Shown in pieces: positions 53,171-64,000 of a stretch of 64,000 bases of DNA; within the stretch, counting starts at the first letter, position 1; each line of letters opens with the position of its first letter. The position numbers and the translations under genes are program-made. Below the pieces are notes generated by a model that had not been told where the DNA came from, made no database searches, and saw nothing but the letters and a program-made list of their open reading frames with translations. Origin of the DNA: Nereocystis luetkeana (taxonomy: Eukaryota > Sar > Phaeophyceae > Laminariales > Laminariaceae). The stretch is from positions 1,426,001 through 1,490,000 of the forward strand of contig JARUPZ010000009.1 in assembly GCA_031213475.1 (NCBI GenBank). The letters run 5' to 3'.

Positions 53171-53258
<88 letters not shown>
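53047..53258 (+). mobile_element. Family A LINE 3' copy with long AAT tail
   Basis: AGAAGGGAGGTAGGCTTGGT through CACATTGTCGGATGGCAAGA and about 29 AAT units (53170-53256). Only ~120 bp of the 3' UTR are retained. Confidence 0.85.
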
Positions 53259-53259
<1 letters not shown>

Positions 53260-53299
53260 GATGCACTACCTCTGGGTGCAGCAGTTACTATTAATAGCA

Positions 53300-53399
53300 G
53301 TATTTGTGACCACATAACCTATATTTTTTCAGGATTGAAGAATCTGCAAGAACACTGGTTGTGCTAGATAGATGTCGACGGGTAGAAAGAACACAGAGA
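53300..53399 (+). mobile_element. Family B short 3' end copy
   Basis: TTTGTGACCACATAACC, CAGGATTGAAGAATCTG, GATGTCGACGGGTAGAAAGA. The (AC)n end is decayed. Confidence 0.7.
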
Positions 53400-53428
53400 A
53401 ATATACTCCTGTCTGCTGCAACCCTCTA

Positions 53429-53746
53429 GTGTAGAATGTGTATGTCGTGCCTGTCGTATCCAGTACGATGAACATGGCATTGCCATTGATTGCTGTCTAC
53501 TCTGCTCACTGCATAAAAATGTCGCATCTCTGGTGTGTCGTAGTTTTGTGACCACAGAGCTTTTACCCCTTTAGAACCGCAGTCCCGTTTTGGGGACAAA
53601 CTACTTGAAATTTGACTGGTTTGTCCCCAAAACGGGACTGCGGTTCTAAAAGGATTGAAGAGCCGGCACGGACACTGGTGGTGCTGGATGTCGACGGGTA
53701 GAAGTAATTGAAAGGACGGTGTCATGTGAAGAGCATGCACACACAT
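53429..53746 (+). mobile_element. Family B 3' copy interrupted by MITE1
   Basis: TGTGTATGTCGTGCCTGTCG to GTGACCACAGAGC, then MITE1 (53572-53651), then AGGATTGAAGAGCCGGCACG to a GAAGAGCATGCACACACA end. The MITE replaced or displaced about 15 bases of the consensus. Confidence 0.75.
53572..53651. mobile_element. MITE1 copy e
   Basis: About 80 bp: ACCCCTTTAGAACCGCAGTC at the left and its complement at the right, with intact inner GGGGACAAA arms. The TTAA ends are degraded (TTTA and CTAAAA). Confidence 0.78.
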
Positions 53747-54540
53747 ACAAGTATGTATCTGCATTATTTGTGCTGGATACCGAAACTGTAGAGTTTCGGT
53801 ACGATGACCGCAAAAAAAACGACAAAACGATATCGATAACTGTAAGTAAGTATCGTTACCGAATCGAAAGACGAACATTTCTATCAACGATAACGACAGC
53901 GATACATTAGCATTTTAGATGAAAACGGACACTCACAGCACACAACCCACAACCCACACCGGCCGTCTTGGGCGACTTGTCATTCGTTTCCGTCGCCAAG
54001 GCATCGCCACAGCGGTTGATTGCCTGTGCCCCGCCCAATATTACGTACTTCGACACAGTAGTACCTGGTACAGTTTTTCGACTGGGTGTTATTTATGTCC
54101 CAACCAACGTTAGAGATAGATGCCTTCCCTTTTTGTTTTTTTTCTCTCATTATTTCCCCCCAGCTGCCAGGATAAAAGACCGAGAAAGAAATCCATGAAA
54201 AAAATGAAAGCGGCCATACAGCTATAATATTAATAGTAGTGTGAAAAAACAAAAACGAAAGAATAGGGCTGGTTCGGTATGGTACAAATGAATGCGAGGC
54301 TAAAAATTTCAGCCCGAAATCTGCAAAATTCAGCGGGGCATCGCAGTAATACGGTCACGTTATTATTTGCGTTTAGTATCGAATCGTTCTTTTTGTTAGA
54401 TCTCGTTATCGTTACCGAATTACCGAAACTACCTGGTAGTTGCTTTAGTACGGTAAGATCGTATCGTTACCAACCGATAATATACCGAAACTTTCGGTAC
54501 GATATCCTACACTATACTGATGATCTGGATATATATATGT
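53747..54540. other. No recognised gene; TTTCGGTA motifs
   Basis: Repeated TTTCGGTA, ACCGAAAC and TATCGTTACCGA words at about 53778-53870 and 54400-54510. No coding evidence. Confidence 0.4.
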
Positions 54541-55075
54541 ATGTGTGTGTTCTCCACACATTAAACCGCTCTTTCGACCCGTCGATACCCAGCACACCCA
54601 GTATCCGTGCCGATTCTTCAATCCTAGTTCTGTACGTGGTCATAAGATAAAAAAGGATTCAATTGTTGAGAGCGCCTTGCAGCGTGGGTAGGCACAATTC
54701 GATGCGAGTCGACGAGGGAAGAAAAGGCTGAAATCTTCTCGCGATAAAAATGAAGGCACGTACCGTAGCGGGAAGGGGGTAGAAGAGCCTGCTATGTGAC
54801 CCCGGATCTGAGTTACGAGTTGGAAGGAGAGAGAGAAGAAGATGGGCGAAGATAATAAATGGGATGATGAGCAGAAAAAAAAAAAAAAAAAAATGCCATG
54901 CCGTCGTACGGGATACGACAGGCACGACATACGCATTCTATAAAATAGAGAAAAATCAAAATTAACGAAGGAAAGAAAATATTATCGGAAGAAAAAACAA
55001 AAAAATGCCGTGCCCCCCGTAAGGAGATGTGGAGGACAACACGAAAAAACAAGCAAAATAAACAAATCCACCCCA
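54541..55075 (-). mobile_element. Family B LINE 3' copy split by SINE S1
   Basis: The terminal part is at 54541-54648 (complement of the end, CGTCGATACCCAGCACACCC). The upstream 3' UTR part is at 54894-55075 (GGCACGACATACGCATTCTA, AAATGCCGTGCCCCC). A plus-strand S1 fragment lies between. About 100 bases of LINE sequence are missing at the junction. Confidence 0.68.
54649..54893 (+). mobile_element. SINE S1, head-less copy
   Basis: Starts at the body (AAAAAAGGATTCAATTGTTG) and ends in 19 A after GATGAGCAG. Missing the tRNA-like head, so 5'-truncated on insertion. Confidence 0.82.
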
Positions 55076-55089
55076 CACATACCAGGTAC

Positions 55090-55145
55090 ATGCTAGAGAT
55101 ATGCCCTAACCACTGAGCTAGCGGTCACACAGTGTCTCTGGCTGC
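55090..55145 (-). repeat. tRNA-like A-box fragment
   Basis: The minus strand reads GACCGCTAGCTCAGTGGTTA followed by GGGCATATCTCTAGCATG, like the first half of a tRNA. No matching B box or acceptor 3' side was found, so it is a tRNA fragment or SINE head. Confidence 0.45.
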
Positions 55146-55276
55146 TAGCGCATTGGTTATAGGATGAATCTCTAACAAAAGCACAATCCGGGGTCCACCG
55201 GCACCTCGGATTTACTCAAGGGTTGCAATCCCTTTAGTCAGCACTGCCCCGAACTGGAGGTGTTAGGGCGCTTTTC

Positions 55277-56381
55277 TTGCCTGGAAGTGTGTACCATGTA
55301 CCATGCCTTTCAGGTGTACACTCCCGTAGTTACCATGACTTTCGGGAAATGAACATGGCGAGAAGAGCGTCGGAGAGATTCGAATCCCGGACTGCGTTTT
55401 TGAACCCCGGATTGTGCTTTAATAAAGCAATGAACTCGGGAGCAAGCACCGCCCTCGAGACGGGGAACTCCCGCCTTCAGTTCAACAGCAACAACAGATC
55501 GCTTCCGCTGCAACAGCGTCCTGAGGACAGGGGTCTATGCTTGTACGAATTATTTCTTTGCGCCCTGGGAGGCACACTAGAAACGACACCGAAAACGCCC
55601 CACCAACAGAACGGGGTACCCAAGCAGGATGAACAAACGCCTGCAGCCAAGAACATGTGCATGCTAAGAAGCGGTAACAACACGCCCGAGGAAGCCACTG
55701 CCGCCGAGACGAAAACGCCAAGGAGCGCAAAATTCAGGGCAGCACGCCTGAGGAGGATACTGCTGTTGCAGAGATGAACCGCCACCGAGTGCACATCCTA
55801 GACAGACCGCAGCAGTGCGCAAGCAACCTTCTGGAAGATGACAAGTCATCGACAACAACAGCTGGAGAGCCATCGACGGGAGCTGGAGTCCCCTCACCAG
55901 GGGCCGGAACGCCACCACCAAGGACAGATATTCCTCATCAGGTCCTGGAACGCCATCATTAGAGATTGGAACACTACCACCGCAAGACACTAGAGTGCCG
56001 TCATCATCAGTAGCTACATCTTCCATTTCACCAGGGGGCGCATCTGCTGCTTCACCTGGGGTCGAATCTTCCACTTCGGCTGGAATCACACCGGATGCAC
56101 TGCAGCTCAAGACCACCTGTACGACACCCAATCCAAGCGTCGAGGAGACCTTCGACAGCACGCACGCCAAGAGTGCATCAGGGGAAGACTCCCAGGCCAC
56201 GTGTGGGGATTTCGCCTACACCAACAGAAACCCATCTCGGATCTCGGAGGAGGAAACCTGGGTGATCAAAATCCCCAACAAAACACTACAGCAAGATGCC
56301 AAACACTCCCCGGGACAGCATCACCCGAGATCATCGGATCATCAACATCTGGGGTCATCGGAGCATCAGCATCTGCGATAA
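55277..56381 (+). pseudogene. Coding-like Ser/Thr/Pro-rich region, frames broken
   Basis: Frames at 55277-55777, 55774-55962 and 55995-56381 follow one another, with Thr/Glu/Ser/Pro-rich composition (NNTPEEATAAETKTP, STGAGVPSPGAGTPPP, SVATSSISPGGASAASPGVE). No domain recognised. They could be the N-terminal disordered part of the protein whose conserved domain lies at 56590. Frameshifts suggest decay or unrecognised introns. Confidence 0.35.
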
Positions 56382-56530
56382 TCGGACCATCAATATCTGG
56401 GATCATCGGAGCATCATCGACTGGGATAATTGGAGCATCAGCGTCTGGGATCCCCGGATCAACATCATCTGGTATCACCGGATCATCAGCTGGATCATCA
56501 TCTGGGATCACCGGAGCATCAGCTGAGACA
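56338..56530. repeat. 24-bp minisatellite in coding-like sequence
   Basis: About eight units of GGGATCATCGGAGCATCAGC-type sequence. Reads SGIIGASA on the plus strand and DAPMIPD-like on the minus strand; both frames are open throughout, so strand cannot be settled from this alone. Confidence 0.8.
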
Positions 56531-56579
56531 CCACCGCCTGCTTCACCAGGGGTCGTGTTAGCTGTTCGAGACCTGTATC

Positions 56580-56950
56580 TGACTCGCGCCTCCACACGAG
56601 TCGAGCCCAAGACAGAGAACACAGAGACCAACCGCCAACTGAAGAAGGTCCGCACGCTCACGATAGAAGAGGGCAACCACGGGCAAACCCCGCGACAGGA
56701 TCTGCGGCATCGACAAAGGACGATCAAGAGCCACTGGCTGCTACGGCGTTCGTATACACCCGCAAGCCAACTTCATGCTTTCCCTTCTTGCTGGACGGAG
56801 AGCCCATCGACATCGGGGCCAAAACGCAGACACTGTCTGCTTGACTAACAGGTTAGAGGGAAAGGAAACTACCTACCTCTCCAACTTCAACATAAGTTGA
56901 GCCTTATTCCAAAGAAAAGGATTATGGACCGAGCGCGTCAGACGACCACC
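56580..56950 (+). pseudogene. Unrecognised coding-like domain, copy 2
   Basis: TRVEPKTENTETNRQLKKVR and TLTIEEGNHGQTPRQD, then in another frame DDQEPLAATAFVYTRKPTSC and FPFLLDGEPIDIGAKTQ, then a LSNFNIS and LWTERV end. It parallels the copy at 19684-20010 block by block. One frame change near 56700 and a stop after KTQTLSA make it look nonfunctional. Confidence 0.5.
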
Positions 56951-57299
56951 GGCGTCTACACCAACAAGGTCAAGCCACTGGAAGCGTGGACAGAATTCCT
57001 AACCGAAGCTGTAGAGTGTCGAATGCTCAATTTGTACGGGGCGGATAGAAATTCATTTCCTTGGTCGAAGAAGAGATCACTGGAGTTTGGTTCCTACGTT
57101 GATTGGTATCGTATCCCGTCTATCTTCACTACAGTGCAGTAATGGCCGATGTTGTGCCAGATTACGATACATCGCAGCCAGTACAAAGTAAGGGTGTAGC
57201 CAAGTCCAGTTAGAATTTTCGATTGGGTAGTTGAATAGAAAATTTGACTACGTCATCTGACGATCTACGTTTCTCGGCAATTGCAATCGACCACCAGGA

Positions 57300-57440
57300 C
57301 CGGCGTCGGTCCCGATGATTTTGGCGCTGGCATTGAATGAAGCCTTCTGGAGGCGTATCTTCGACGAAGCGAACGCATCCCCGCCGCCATTCTGGCAGCT
57401 CTTCTTGTAATCCAATTTGACTGCCTCGGGGGGGGGGGGG
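57300..57440 (+). mobile_element. Family A LINE coding fragment
   Basis: Encodes EAFWRRIFDEANASPPPFWQ and LFL, a stop, SNLTASG. This aligns with the region around the first Met of the family A RT frame (TAFWRRIVDEPDAFPPEFWQ). It is an internal fragment without a 3' end, so not simple 5' truncation; rearranged or old. Confidence 0.72.
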
Positions 57441-57479
57441 AAATAGCGACGTTTTATTGCGGGGGATGGGCTGAAAAAC

Positions 57480-58070
57480 CCTCAGTCAGTTGACTTTACG
57501 TCGTCATGTCGTCAGCTGCCGTTATGCTTCTTTTATAACAATGCTGCCTCGTCTGTTCGGCCAACTCGTGTTTGGCTTCCGCCTCGGCTTTCCTCCGAGA
57601 CCCTTTCCCCAACCCATGACTCGCGCTCCGCCGCCAGCCCCCCTCTTCGTCCTCGCTCTCCTCCTGGCGAGCAACGTTCCTTTTGCAATCACCCGCTCAC
57701 CAGCGCGCCGGTCCAGCCGTGCGGGCAAAGTGACCTGCCACAACGAGCTCCTGTTGGCACACGCTCTTAAGCTCTGTTGGGCATGCTCCTCCTGCCATTT
57801 AGTGCCCCCCCTTCTCGTCCTGGGTTGGCGGGGGCCGGGGCGGCGGCAGAAACGGCGGCGGCTGTAGTTGCTGCAAGTGATGTCGGCTGTAGATGATGCA
57901 AGCGACGTCGGCTGCAGCTGCTGCAAGCGACGTCGGCTGTAGCTGCTGCTGTTGCTACTCTTCCTCCTCCTGTTCAGCCTTCCCCTGTTATTCCGTGACC
58001 ACCTGCTGCTGCTGCTCCTCCCCTCCCTTTTTATTCCTGTAATCTCCGCGTCATTGCCCTACCGAAGACT
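57480..58070. other. GC-rich region with short tandem repeat, no gene called
   Basis: Open frames on both strands (57490-57867 plus, 57522-57926 minus) have no recognisable domain. A 25-bp tandem repeat (GCTGCAAGCGACGTCGGCTG core) occurs at about 57862-57945, about 3.5 copies. Confidence 0.4.
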
Positions 58071-58245
58071 CTGGTAAGGTTCGTCGATGCCGGTGCCCGA
58101 CGCTTCAGTAAGGTTCGATACGACTTCAATACAAGTACCCGACACTTAGGCAAGTTCGGTACGACTTCAATACCGGATCTCGACACTACGGATAGTTCGG
58201 TATGACCTCAATACGGGTACCCGACGCCTCGATATGTTAGGTACG
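58071..58245. repeat. ~46-bp tandem repeat, four diverged units
   Basis: Each unit has a GTTCGGTACGACTTCAATAC-like start and a GTACCCGACACT-like end. Confidence 0.75.
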
Positions 58246-58289
58246 CCCACCGTAAACACCCTGGGTACCGGCATACAGTACCGAGCGCA

Positions 58290-60930
58290 CCCTTGAAATT
58301 TGATAGATCATCGATCCCCAGTTCATGATCTAGGGTAGCCCAGGACGGATAGATATATAGATTCCTCATCTCTGTATTCTAGCTTGTGTTGCCGGGTGGG
58401 AGCCGCATAATCTCCATAATCTAAGGATAGTTCATGCATGTTTCCTGCGTCGGATCTTTAGTATACACATCCTGCACAACAGCTCATAACGGAAGGTCGG
58501 GGTCTAGATGATGTAGATGATCTACACTAGACAGATATACAGATATATCGCGATCTGTCCGATGAGTGATGTTTTTCCTTCAGGCGCCACTTGGAGCCAC
58601 TCCCTTCCACCGGGGCAGTGTGGCACTTGCTGCCATTGTTGCCGCTGCTGACTCAGGAACGTAGGCACGTTTTTTTTCCGGTATTGTTTTGTTCACCCGC
58701 TCCCATGTAACCTAGTTGCCGGGCCTGATAGCGCCTTGCGGGAGTTCATGAATTCAAAGGCCAGCTGGAGACAACATTTTTCCTCCTAGCGCCATCCCTG
58801 GCCACGCCCGTTCTCCGGTTCAGCGTTACTAGCTGCCGCTGCTGACTCGGAGATGTAGGCACGTTCTGCTTCCGGGAAGTTAGCTTTCACCCCCTGCTAT
58901 GTCACCCCGTTGCCGGGCACGCGCGGTACTGCGAGAAGGCCCCGTGACGGTAGCTGGTACGTGCTGGCACCCCGCCCGAGTGGCGGCATGCTGACGATGC
59001 TCTCTTGTGCTTGCTCGCGTCCGTGGCTTCGTGGGCTGAGCCCTTGAGACGTGTCGATGCTTGACTTATGTACTCCATTTACCATGGGAGTAAAATGACC
59101 ACATGTCACCGCGCGTTCGACAGATGCGAACATCTTGCGTCTTCATCGGCGGTCCTGCGAGTGGAAGCAGAGCTAGGAGGACCTACCAAACCTCCAATGG
59201 CGGCAGGAGAGAACTCGGCAATTCCGAGTGTATGTGCTGGCGGTGTGCTCTAAGAGCGAGGTCAAGGAGGCCAAGCACGTGGGTAAATAGCGGTGGCGAC
59301 TCGACTCGGAGAATGGTTTCAGTGAGGGCGATGGCGATGGCGGCACCTAGCCGTGGCGTTCAGCCAACAATTTCACAGCCAGCCCTATTCATAGTAATAG
59401 TGATACTAAGGTATCATAGGTGTTGGTAGGTCATGCTGTGACGACGAACGGCCAAGAACGTGTCCCCTCCCTTCACAGTGTTCTAGACTCGCGCGGGCCA
59501 AGAGACGCGTTCTACCATAGGAGTAGCACGCTTTTAGGCCAAACTATTCATGACTAATGGGATTTTCTCAACCATTTCAACTCAGGAACAAATCAACATC
59601 GTTCGTGTGTTTTTCCAATCCTTTTCGTTATAGAGCTACCTTAAGACCTCGGGATCGCTCATCGGGCTAAGTTGTCCATTTTTTTCTCGAAGCCAGTTTT
59701 TGGGTGATATAGATAGAGCCCCTCAAGGGAGAACGCTGAGATAGTTCTTAGAAATTTGCAAGTGGACTCCTACTGTAGCATGCGCCGAGGCAGCTTCCCA
59801 CGTGGAGGTGCGTTTCCTAGTTCCGGCTCGCGCTGACGCCAGTCACCGTAGAGGACATTCGCTCGACAGTCCGGGAAACCGAGCTGCACACTGCACACTG
59901 CGCACCACCTATCTTGCTTCTTCGTCCCTCCCATGCCCACGTAAGAACTGCTCTCTCGCCAAAAACGACCCCGGTGCCACAGGCAACACCAGGTACCGTG
60001 AGTACTACTGTACATTGATTTACTATGAGGTATTGCTTGAGTTTAATCTCGTGTCATACTAAGTCTAACCCTAACCCCAATGTAATTGCATCATTAGGAG
60101 AGGGGGTGGATTGGGTGCCTAAAGAGCGGCCTATGAAGTTTACCGAGTACACACCAGGTAAGGGCATTCGACACCTCGAAAGTCCGGGAGATCGAGCTGA
60201 CACCGGCGGTACCACATTGGTAGCAAGGACCTCATAACGGCCTAACGGGGGACTGCCGCCATCTCCGCTTCCCCCATCTCTACCCCCATCACGAGGGTGC
60301 CTCCTTCGGGGAGTTCGGCCCGCTAGCGCATCGCGCACCGGGGGGGCATAGCGTCTCTGGTTGTGGGGATCGCACTTCTTGCTGTCACTTGGTCAAGGTC
60401 CTCGCCAATAGTATACTCACGGACTGTGTCCCGCTGGGTACTGGCTTCGAGAAAACAGGGGACCCCCCCCAGCTAAGGACGCGATTTCGACTCTGACGTA
60501 CAGTAGTTCCTGGCGGTAACTGACAATGGAGTATAAAATGTTCCACACATGGAACAGATCAGATAGATCAGATAGATCAGATAGATCAGAGCACCACAGT
60601 TCATTACCTAGATTTTTCAGGGCCGATATATTCCTGACCTGTATGATCTACAGTAGTTCATGTTGTCGGGTGGGAGCCGTATAACCTGCGTGATCTAGCA
60701 AATGTTCTCTGGGTTAGATCGGCACTCTATACAGATCCTACACAGCATGTGATAATAGCAGGTTATGCTCTATTATAGATGATCTAGATCGTGATCTGTC
60801 AGGCGTTTGAAACTTTCCTCGCACTCCAGTGTTCCAGAGAGGTGCTTCGTTTACCCTCTGGTTTTCCCTGGGCGTGGGTCCTTCCATGGAGGTGGCGACA
60901 GTACCGATTATCGCCCTACAACGACAACCA
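58290..60930. repeat. Segmental duplications, no gene recognised
   Basis: About 58290-58610 resembles 60590-60820 (GTTGTCGGGTGGGAGCCGTA and flanking GATCTA-rich sequence). Within it, 58640-58720 resembles 58830-58920 (GCTGCTGACTC, GTAGGCACGTT, GTTGCCGGGC). A 9-bp repeat AGATCAGAT lies at about 60557-60592. A short coding-like frame at about 60097-60237 (KERPMKFTEYTPGKGIRHLE) has no assigned family. Confidence 0.55.
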
Positions 60931-61089
60931 TCTCGCACCCCCGGAGCCGCCCCCCCCCCCGGAACGATGACGGGCGAGTGCGCTTACTGTAACTCCCTCC
61001 CTACCCGCGGGTTCTGCCGCTCCCCCAACCCTCTTCTTGTGTGCGGAGGGCGCCGAGGCAGAGCCCCTCCTCCTACCAGTAGCGTTGCA

Positions 61090-61162
61090 GGGGCGCGAGG
61101 GTCTATTGTCATACGACTACGGCCATGCATGACACCGGGTACAACCCACCCTCCCCCCCCCT
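61090..61162 (+). mobile_element. Element C, truncated 3' end
   Basis: GCGAGGGTCTATTGTCATAC, GACTACGGCCATGCATGACA, then GGGTACAACCC and C-rich end. About 70 bp. Confidence 0.7.
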
Positions 61163-64000
61163 ACCAGTAGCCCCCTGATCGGCAGGGGACAAAATGGGTA
61201 CCAGTACATGGTTTCTCTCCAATATGGATACGGCCCTTGCGGGTTTAACGGATATTGGTGCTTCCTGCTGAAGATTATTGTACACAGCTCTCTGCCTCTG
61301 TCTTGGTAAACTCAACTCAACACGGTGTCTTTCGTGAGTGTGTCACCTGGGTGATCATCTCACTCGCGTGTTTAAGCGATTCTGACCCTGAGCTGGGTGT
61401 GGTCATGCATTCTAGACCATGGCCCGGGCGATTTTACCGGCCCTCCGAGATCCTGCATCGACCTCAGGTGGTAAGGGAGGGGCGTTAGCGCCCTCTGCCT
61501 CCATAAGCGCTGGTCGTTGGCTCCAGGCAGTCGAGATTATGGTACCGGGAGATGTGCGTGGCCTACCGCCTCCACCAAAGACAGCGGTTGGCCGTCAAAA
61601 TTAGGCCTGTCAAGGCCTCTTCAAACTTAATATACTGTTTTTAGTGTGGGAGTTCCATATCGGCTGCTCGCCAAGGGGCTAGAGTGTCGTAAACCGACAC
61701 ATTTTTTCCCTCCATTGGGGTGTCGGTTGCCGTGCGAGATTCGGAGATCACCCACCTGGCTCCCTCGCTGCCGCCTGGTGTGTGGGCTGGGCTGGTCCCT
61801 TAACGTCCTCCTCTCCGAAAATATTCGACCGTTTCCGCCGAGCGCTTTGCTATGGTATTGACTGTCCGTTGCTGGGTAAGATAGTAAAAAGGTCAGCCTT
61901 TGATAACCTCGAGGTGTCCAAACAATGGTTACTACGGTATTCCCTCAGACATTGTTCTAGAGGCGTTATTAATGACTGCTATGGCATCCCCTCATCTGGT
62001 TGTGGAGGCGTGATATGCTGGTGTATACATGCTATTTGCAGCTGTTGTGGTACCCCGTGATATTGTTGCCAAGGCGTTCTTGTGTTGTCGTACCTCAGGA
62101 AAAGGATACAGCACTGTACCGTGCATCTTCTTTATCATACCTCGCTCATGCGTGTATGTTTGTGCATGGCTTTGCGCTCTGCACTCTCTCCTTAATCACA
62201 AAGCCGTTCGCACAGCCGTTGAGCCTGTTCGATACCCCCCCTCGGTGCGTACAGATAGTTTTACATGGATACTCGAAGTATATATAGACGAAGTATGCCG
62301 GAAACATTAATATTGACTCAGGCATGACCACGTACTCGGCCTCCGTGTGAGAAAGTGTTGGTCAGAGGGGACTACGCACTACGAGGATTATAGCCTAGAC
62401 TGCTCAGTCAACGCTGACTGGGTAGGCTAGTCTCTTCCTACCAGCACACGATGTATGCGAGCTCTATTCTTAGGGATCATCACTCTTCCAGGTGAATCGC
62501 GTATGTATGTAAATCCTTCGTGCGTCCAAATCTTGGAAACATCGTTAGAACACCTGTTCCAAGGCGCAGCTTTGGAACCGTTTTTTTTTGTCCCTCGTCC
62601 CTTTATGCTGAAAAATCGAGGAAAATTATTGAAAAATGTGCTCGGCCAGATCTGGCGCTAACTTTTCTGAAGAAAAACTAGACGACCTTTCTTGGAGAGG
62701 TCTTGGACGTTCGCTCGCTGGGGCTTCTTGCGACTTGAAATAATGATAAATTGACGGTAATGTGGGCAAAAAAACGTACCAGGCATATGGAACGTCATCT
62801 TGTTCGCCCAGAAATGCGATAACCAACTGCACGATTTCATCGAAAAGGTCGGCAAACGAGTGCTCTCACCAATGCCCACCACAGGTGACTTATTATTGTC
62901 CAAACAGATGGGTATTATTGGAGATTTCCAAGGTGTTGTCCAAAATTGTCTCTTCTGGCATTTTTTGCCCAGTCTTCCGTGTTTTTTTGTCGATTGTTGT
63001 ATCATCACTTGTTCTTAGTGTGGGATCATGGGTTTCTTTCAAAATCTCAGCTTCAAGTCCGTCTTGACGCCGCGAAACACGAATTTACAACTTTCAGTGT
63101 GTAATGACTTTGTTTTGTATACTACAGCAGTTACAGTATAACACGTGATTGGGATGGACTTCTCGTAGGTACAATATAGGTATTGTTATTGCCCTCGATG
63201 AAATGCATTCGAGCGCTGTTCTCAGTTTGCTTGTCTCTTTTTTTGTGAAGTCGCGGTTGGAGTTGGTGCGAGTGTCGAGAGAGACCAGTCGGCACCGGCA
63301 CAGACGGCACCCCAGCAGGCGGGGTTGGGCTCAGACCGAACGTCTGCTTTTTTTCCTTGGAAAACGAAGATAAAAAGTCTCGCGCTTCGCGCTCGCGCGC
63401 CTCATTGTTAAATACGGTTACTACTTTAAGGGACAGAGTGGTATGCCAGTACAGCAGTACGATAGCACGGCGGGAGCAGGACGCCCCACCCCCCTACAGC
63501 CATCACAATAGGTTGTGGTTTGCCTGGTCCATACGGCGGTAGTGCATATATATGGGAAAACACGTCTGCCGATATCTGTATATTGCATAATGTCTCTCCT
63601 AGCCTCTAAGAAAAACCCACGGCTCACGGCTCCGGTTCCGAGCGACGATGGAAGCCGGGAGCCTGCCCGTCCCTACGTACGGAAAGACACACTTTTTTTT
63701 TCTGAAATCGGGGAGACGAAATATACGACGGTAACAAAGTGATCGACAGTCGATTAGAGACAGAACATACATCTCTGTACCACACAGAGGATTGGAAAGT
63801 AAATGCGAATTGTTTTTCGTCTTGAAGTTGATGCATAATATACTTTTCGTGCTGCTAGTACAAGTGATGATGCACCAGACTCTTTCACAGCCTACTATTA
63901 CTAGAAGAGTGGGAATGACGAAAGTGACAGATCTACGGCGGCACAGTGGTCTGCCGCGGGGTTTCTTGACATATATTGCGCTTGTACGCACAACGGTTCC
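61163..64000. other. No recognised gene or repeat family
   Basis: Short frames only. The stretch 62640-63070 has overlapping frames on both strands with protein-like composition (QLHDFIEKVGKRVLS on plus) but no motif I can name, so I do not call a gene. Confidence 0.4.

Noticed and set aside
55664..56200. 178-codon minus frame
   Set aside because: Opposite a Ser/Thr/Pro-rich plus frame that continues toward a domain with a paralogue; no motif on the minus side.
62658..63008. 116-codon minus frame and overlapping plus frames
   Set aside because: Composition is plausible, but there is no motif, splice partner or second copy; left uncalled.

Overview
This window reads as nuclear DNA of a eukaryote. 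It has introns with GT/AG borders, tRNA-derived SINEs, non-LTR retrotransposons, short inverted-repeat elements and abundant microsatellites, and no bacterial operons or rRNA. A fungal-type Zn(II)2Cys6 DNA-binding domain in a GC-rich gene with long introns and runs of single amino acids would fit a stramenopile, perhaps a brown alga. That placement is an inference and is only moderately secure. Most long open frames are low-complexity or antisense artefacts.

Host genes. The clearest is on the plus strand at 4432-11049. Three exons (4432-4583, 5327-5398, 9969-11049) join in phase into a complete Cys6 zinc cluster, followed by a basic linker and a low-complexity acidic region. Its second intron (about 4.6 kb) holds retroelement debris. 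A second likely gene lies on the minus strand at about 47336-49500. It includes an array of eight ~170-195 bp units, each carrying an exon-like acidic block. Two divergent copies of an unrecognised protein domain lie at about 19.7 and 56.6 kb, and an isolated coding-like frame lies at about 20.5-20.86 kb on the minus strand.

Retroelements. Family A is a non-LTR element with a RING-like N-terminus, a reverse transcriptase, a CCHC knuckle and a restriction-like endonuclease. It is near-complete at 25823-29637, sits between AAT microsatellites, and has truncated copies elsewhere. Family B is a second LINE type with several RT motifs still readable. It has a long 3' UTR and an (AC)n end, and about a dozen mostly 5'-truncated copies. 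Family D ends in a CCHC knuckle and a poly-C tail. Family E ends in (AAC)n. The non-autonomous families are S1 (tRNA-derived, poly-A), S2 (tRNA-like head), C (poly-C tail), MITE1 (TTAA ends), MITE2 (TATTACGGGGG ends) and one long foldback element. Many are nested, so relative insertion ages can be read.

Layout: 0-4.4 kb intergenic with S1; 4.4-11 kb zinc-cluster gene; 11-16 kb sparse; 16-24.9 kb nested repeats and the domain copy; 25.5-32.9 kb family A; 33-36.2 kb family B with nested C and D; 36.6-38.5 kb family E and an octamer array; 39-46 kb repeat fragments and polypyrimidine tracts; 47-49.5 kb exon-array gene; 49.7-55.1 kb C, B, A, S1 and MITE copies; 55.3-57.4 kb coding-like repetitive region; 57.5-64 kb no recognised gene, with tandem and segmental repeats.
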